33,029 nucleotides of DNA from an uncultured Lachnospiraceae bacterium (lineage in GTDB: Bacteria > Bacillota > Clostridia > Lachnospirales > Lachnospiraceae), in NCBI GenBank assembly GCA_949840465.1, contig CATKXE010000035.1, positions 1-33,029 of the forward strand, read 5' to 3'. A program made the translations under genes and the position numbers. The notes below the pieces were generated by a model, which searched no databases, had not been told where the DNA came from, and saw only the letters and a program-made list of their open reading frames with translations. Positions 32,507-33,029 of this stretch are shown in pieces; the stretch's first letter is position 1; each line of letters begins with the position of its first letter.

Positions 32507-33029
32507 ATGGAAAAGCAAAATTGCAGGGGAGAAAGGAGGAAGGCCGCCCGGATTGCGGCGGCTCTTCTAGGCGCGGGACTGCTGGCAATGTGGCTGCTGA
32601 CAGGGGAAAGCGGCCTGAGTGAAGAGGACATAGAGATCTATGAACAGACAGCCGCTATGCAGGACCAGGTGGACGGGCTGGGATTTTTGGATTTTCGGCT
32701 TGAGGATTATCCGGTGGCAATGTATGACGGGAAATGGGACTATGTAATCTACCAGGGGGAGATTAAAAAACGCGCCCCGGTACTGGAAACATTTGCAGGA
32801 ACCGCCTATCCGGTGGAAGACCATTTTGAGGTGGTCGTTCCCACCGTAGGGCAGCTTGATCAGCTGCTTTCTCTGGCAGGCGTCGTGGAAGGGATGGTAT
32901 CGGGAAACGGGTATGGCGCTGAAGAACAGACGGCTGCCATCTGGCATGAGGCATTTCATGCATATCAGCTGACGAATTATGCCATTCTGGGAGAATGGGT
33001 GGACCCGGAGGAGCTTCGGCAGGAGATGG
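32507..33029 (+). CDS. Membrane-anchored protein with HEAFH motif (runs off the window)
   Basis: ATG 32507 follows GGAGGG by seven bases; the frame is open to the window end, so at least 174 residues. A basic N-terminus and a hydrophobic helix (RIAAALLGAGLLAMWLLTG, about 12-30) suggest a single membrane anchor or signal peptide with the rest outside. Residues 147-151 read HEAFH inside AAIWHEAFHAYQ, the HExxH arrangement of zinc metallopeptidases (gluzincin-type if a downstream Glu follows). It lies 47 bases after the truncated ABC gene. Peptidase activity is inferred from the motif only. Confidence 0.65.
   Translation, partial: MEKQNCRGERRKAARIAAALLGAGLLAMWLLTGESGLSEEDIEIYEQTAAMQDQVDGLGFLDFRLEDYPVAMYDGKWDYVIYQGEIKKRAPVLETFAGTAYPVEDHFEVVVPTVGQLDQLLSLAGVVEGMVSGNGYGAEEQTAAIWHEAFHAYQLTNYAILGEWVDPEELRQEM

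Noticed and set aside
1..33029. CRISPR arrays, tRNA or rRNA genes
   Set aside because: No regularly spaced direct repeats and no cloverleaf or rRNA-like sequence were seen on either strand by reading.

Overview
The window looks like a chromosomal segment of a gut Lachnospiraceae-type bacterium (Clostridia, low-to-medium GC Firmicutes). The basis is strong AGGAGG ribosome sites, TTG/GTG starts, a B. subtilis-type LexA box before uvrB, and core genes uvrB-uvrA, an orphan mreB/mbl homologue, recD2, comFC and cdaA-cdaR. Family names come from recognising motifs by eye; no database search was possible.

Region 1 (1-1270) is AT-rich accessory debris: a small antitoxin-like gene, a frameshifted PIN-domain toxin, a 57-residue piece resembling the tail of PD-(D/E)XK/Rpn-family nucleases, and a winged-helix piece resembling the tail of Schlafen/AlbA_2-type ATP-binding regulators. 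It ends in a promoter with a perfect 11-bp inverted repeat around its -35 box.

Region 2 (about 1380-9171) is a GC-richer block of accessory genes typical of Clostridial integrative and conjugative elements (ICEs). It holds an RNase A-like toxin-domain protein with an overlapping small partner, three small genes of unknown or helix-turn-helix type, a hairpin-rich leader, and then PcfK/AcrIIA9-like, DUF7666-like, PcfJ, an unknown gene and a PAPS-reductase-like ATP-pyrophosphatase. PcfJ has an in-frame stop, and the last two genes each appear to have a one-base frameshift. No relaxase or conjugation machinery is present, so this is a decaying fragment.

Region 3 (9465-12240) is an integration module: an excisionase-like gene and two tandem tyrosine recombinases with complete catalytic residues, closed by a terminator. 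It abuts the uvrB promoter, which carries a perfect LexA box and a leader with two long perfect inverted repeats.

Region 4 (12587-28454) is core chromosome: nucleotide excision repair (uvrB-uvrA), an MreB/Mbl actin homologue, RecD2 helicase coupled to ComFC, then a run with two uncharacterised membrane proteins, CdaA and CdaR (cyclic-di-AMP synthesis and its regulator), an HPr-like protein, a sugar-type nucleotidyltransferase, an NMNAT-like adenylyltransferase and a convergent hemolysin III/TrhA-like membrane protein.

Region 5 (28455-33029) holds a DUF2804 protein, a divergent carbamate kinase and a short-chain dehydrogenase (both on the minus strand), a hairpin-rich intergenic sequence that may be a dispersed repeat, an ABC-transporter ATPase truncated just before its signature motif, and the start of a membrane-anchored protein with a HEAFH zinc-peptidase-like motif that runs off the window.

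The most interesting items are the RNase A-like toxin with a possible immunity partner, the conserved-looking pcfK/acr-DUF7666-pcfJ-PAPS cargo with its structured leader, the tandem recombinases beside the SOS-controlled uvrB leader, the membrane-protein pair upstream of cdaA, and the carbamate kinase with altered glycine-loop motifs.
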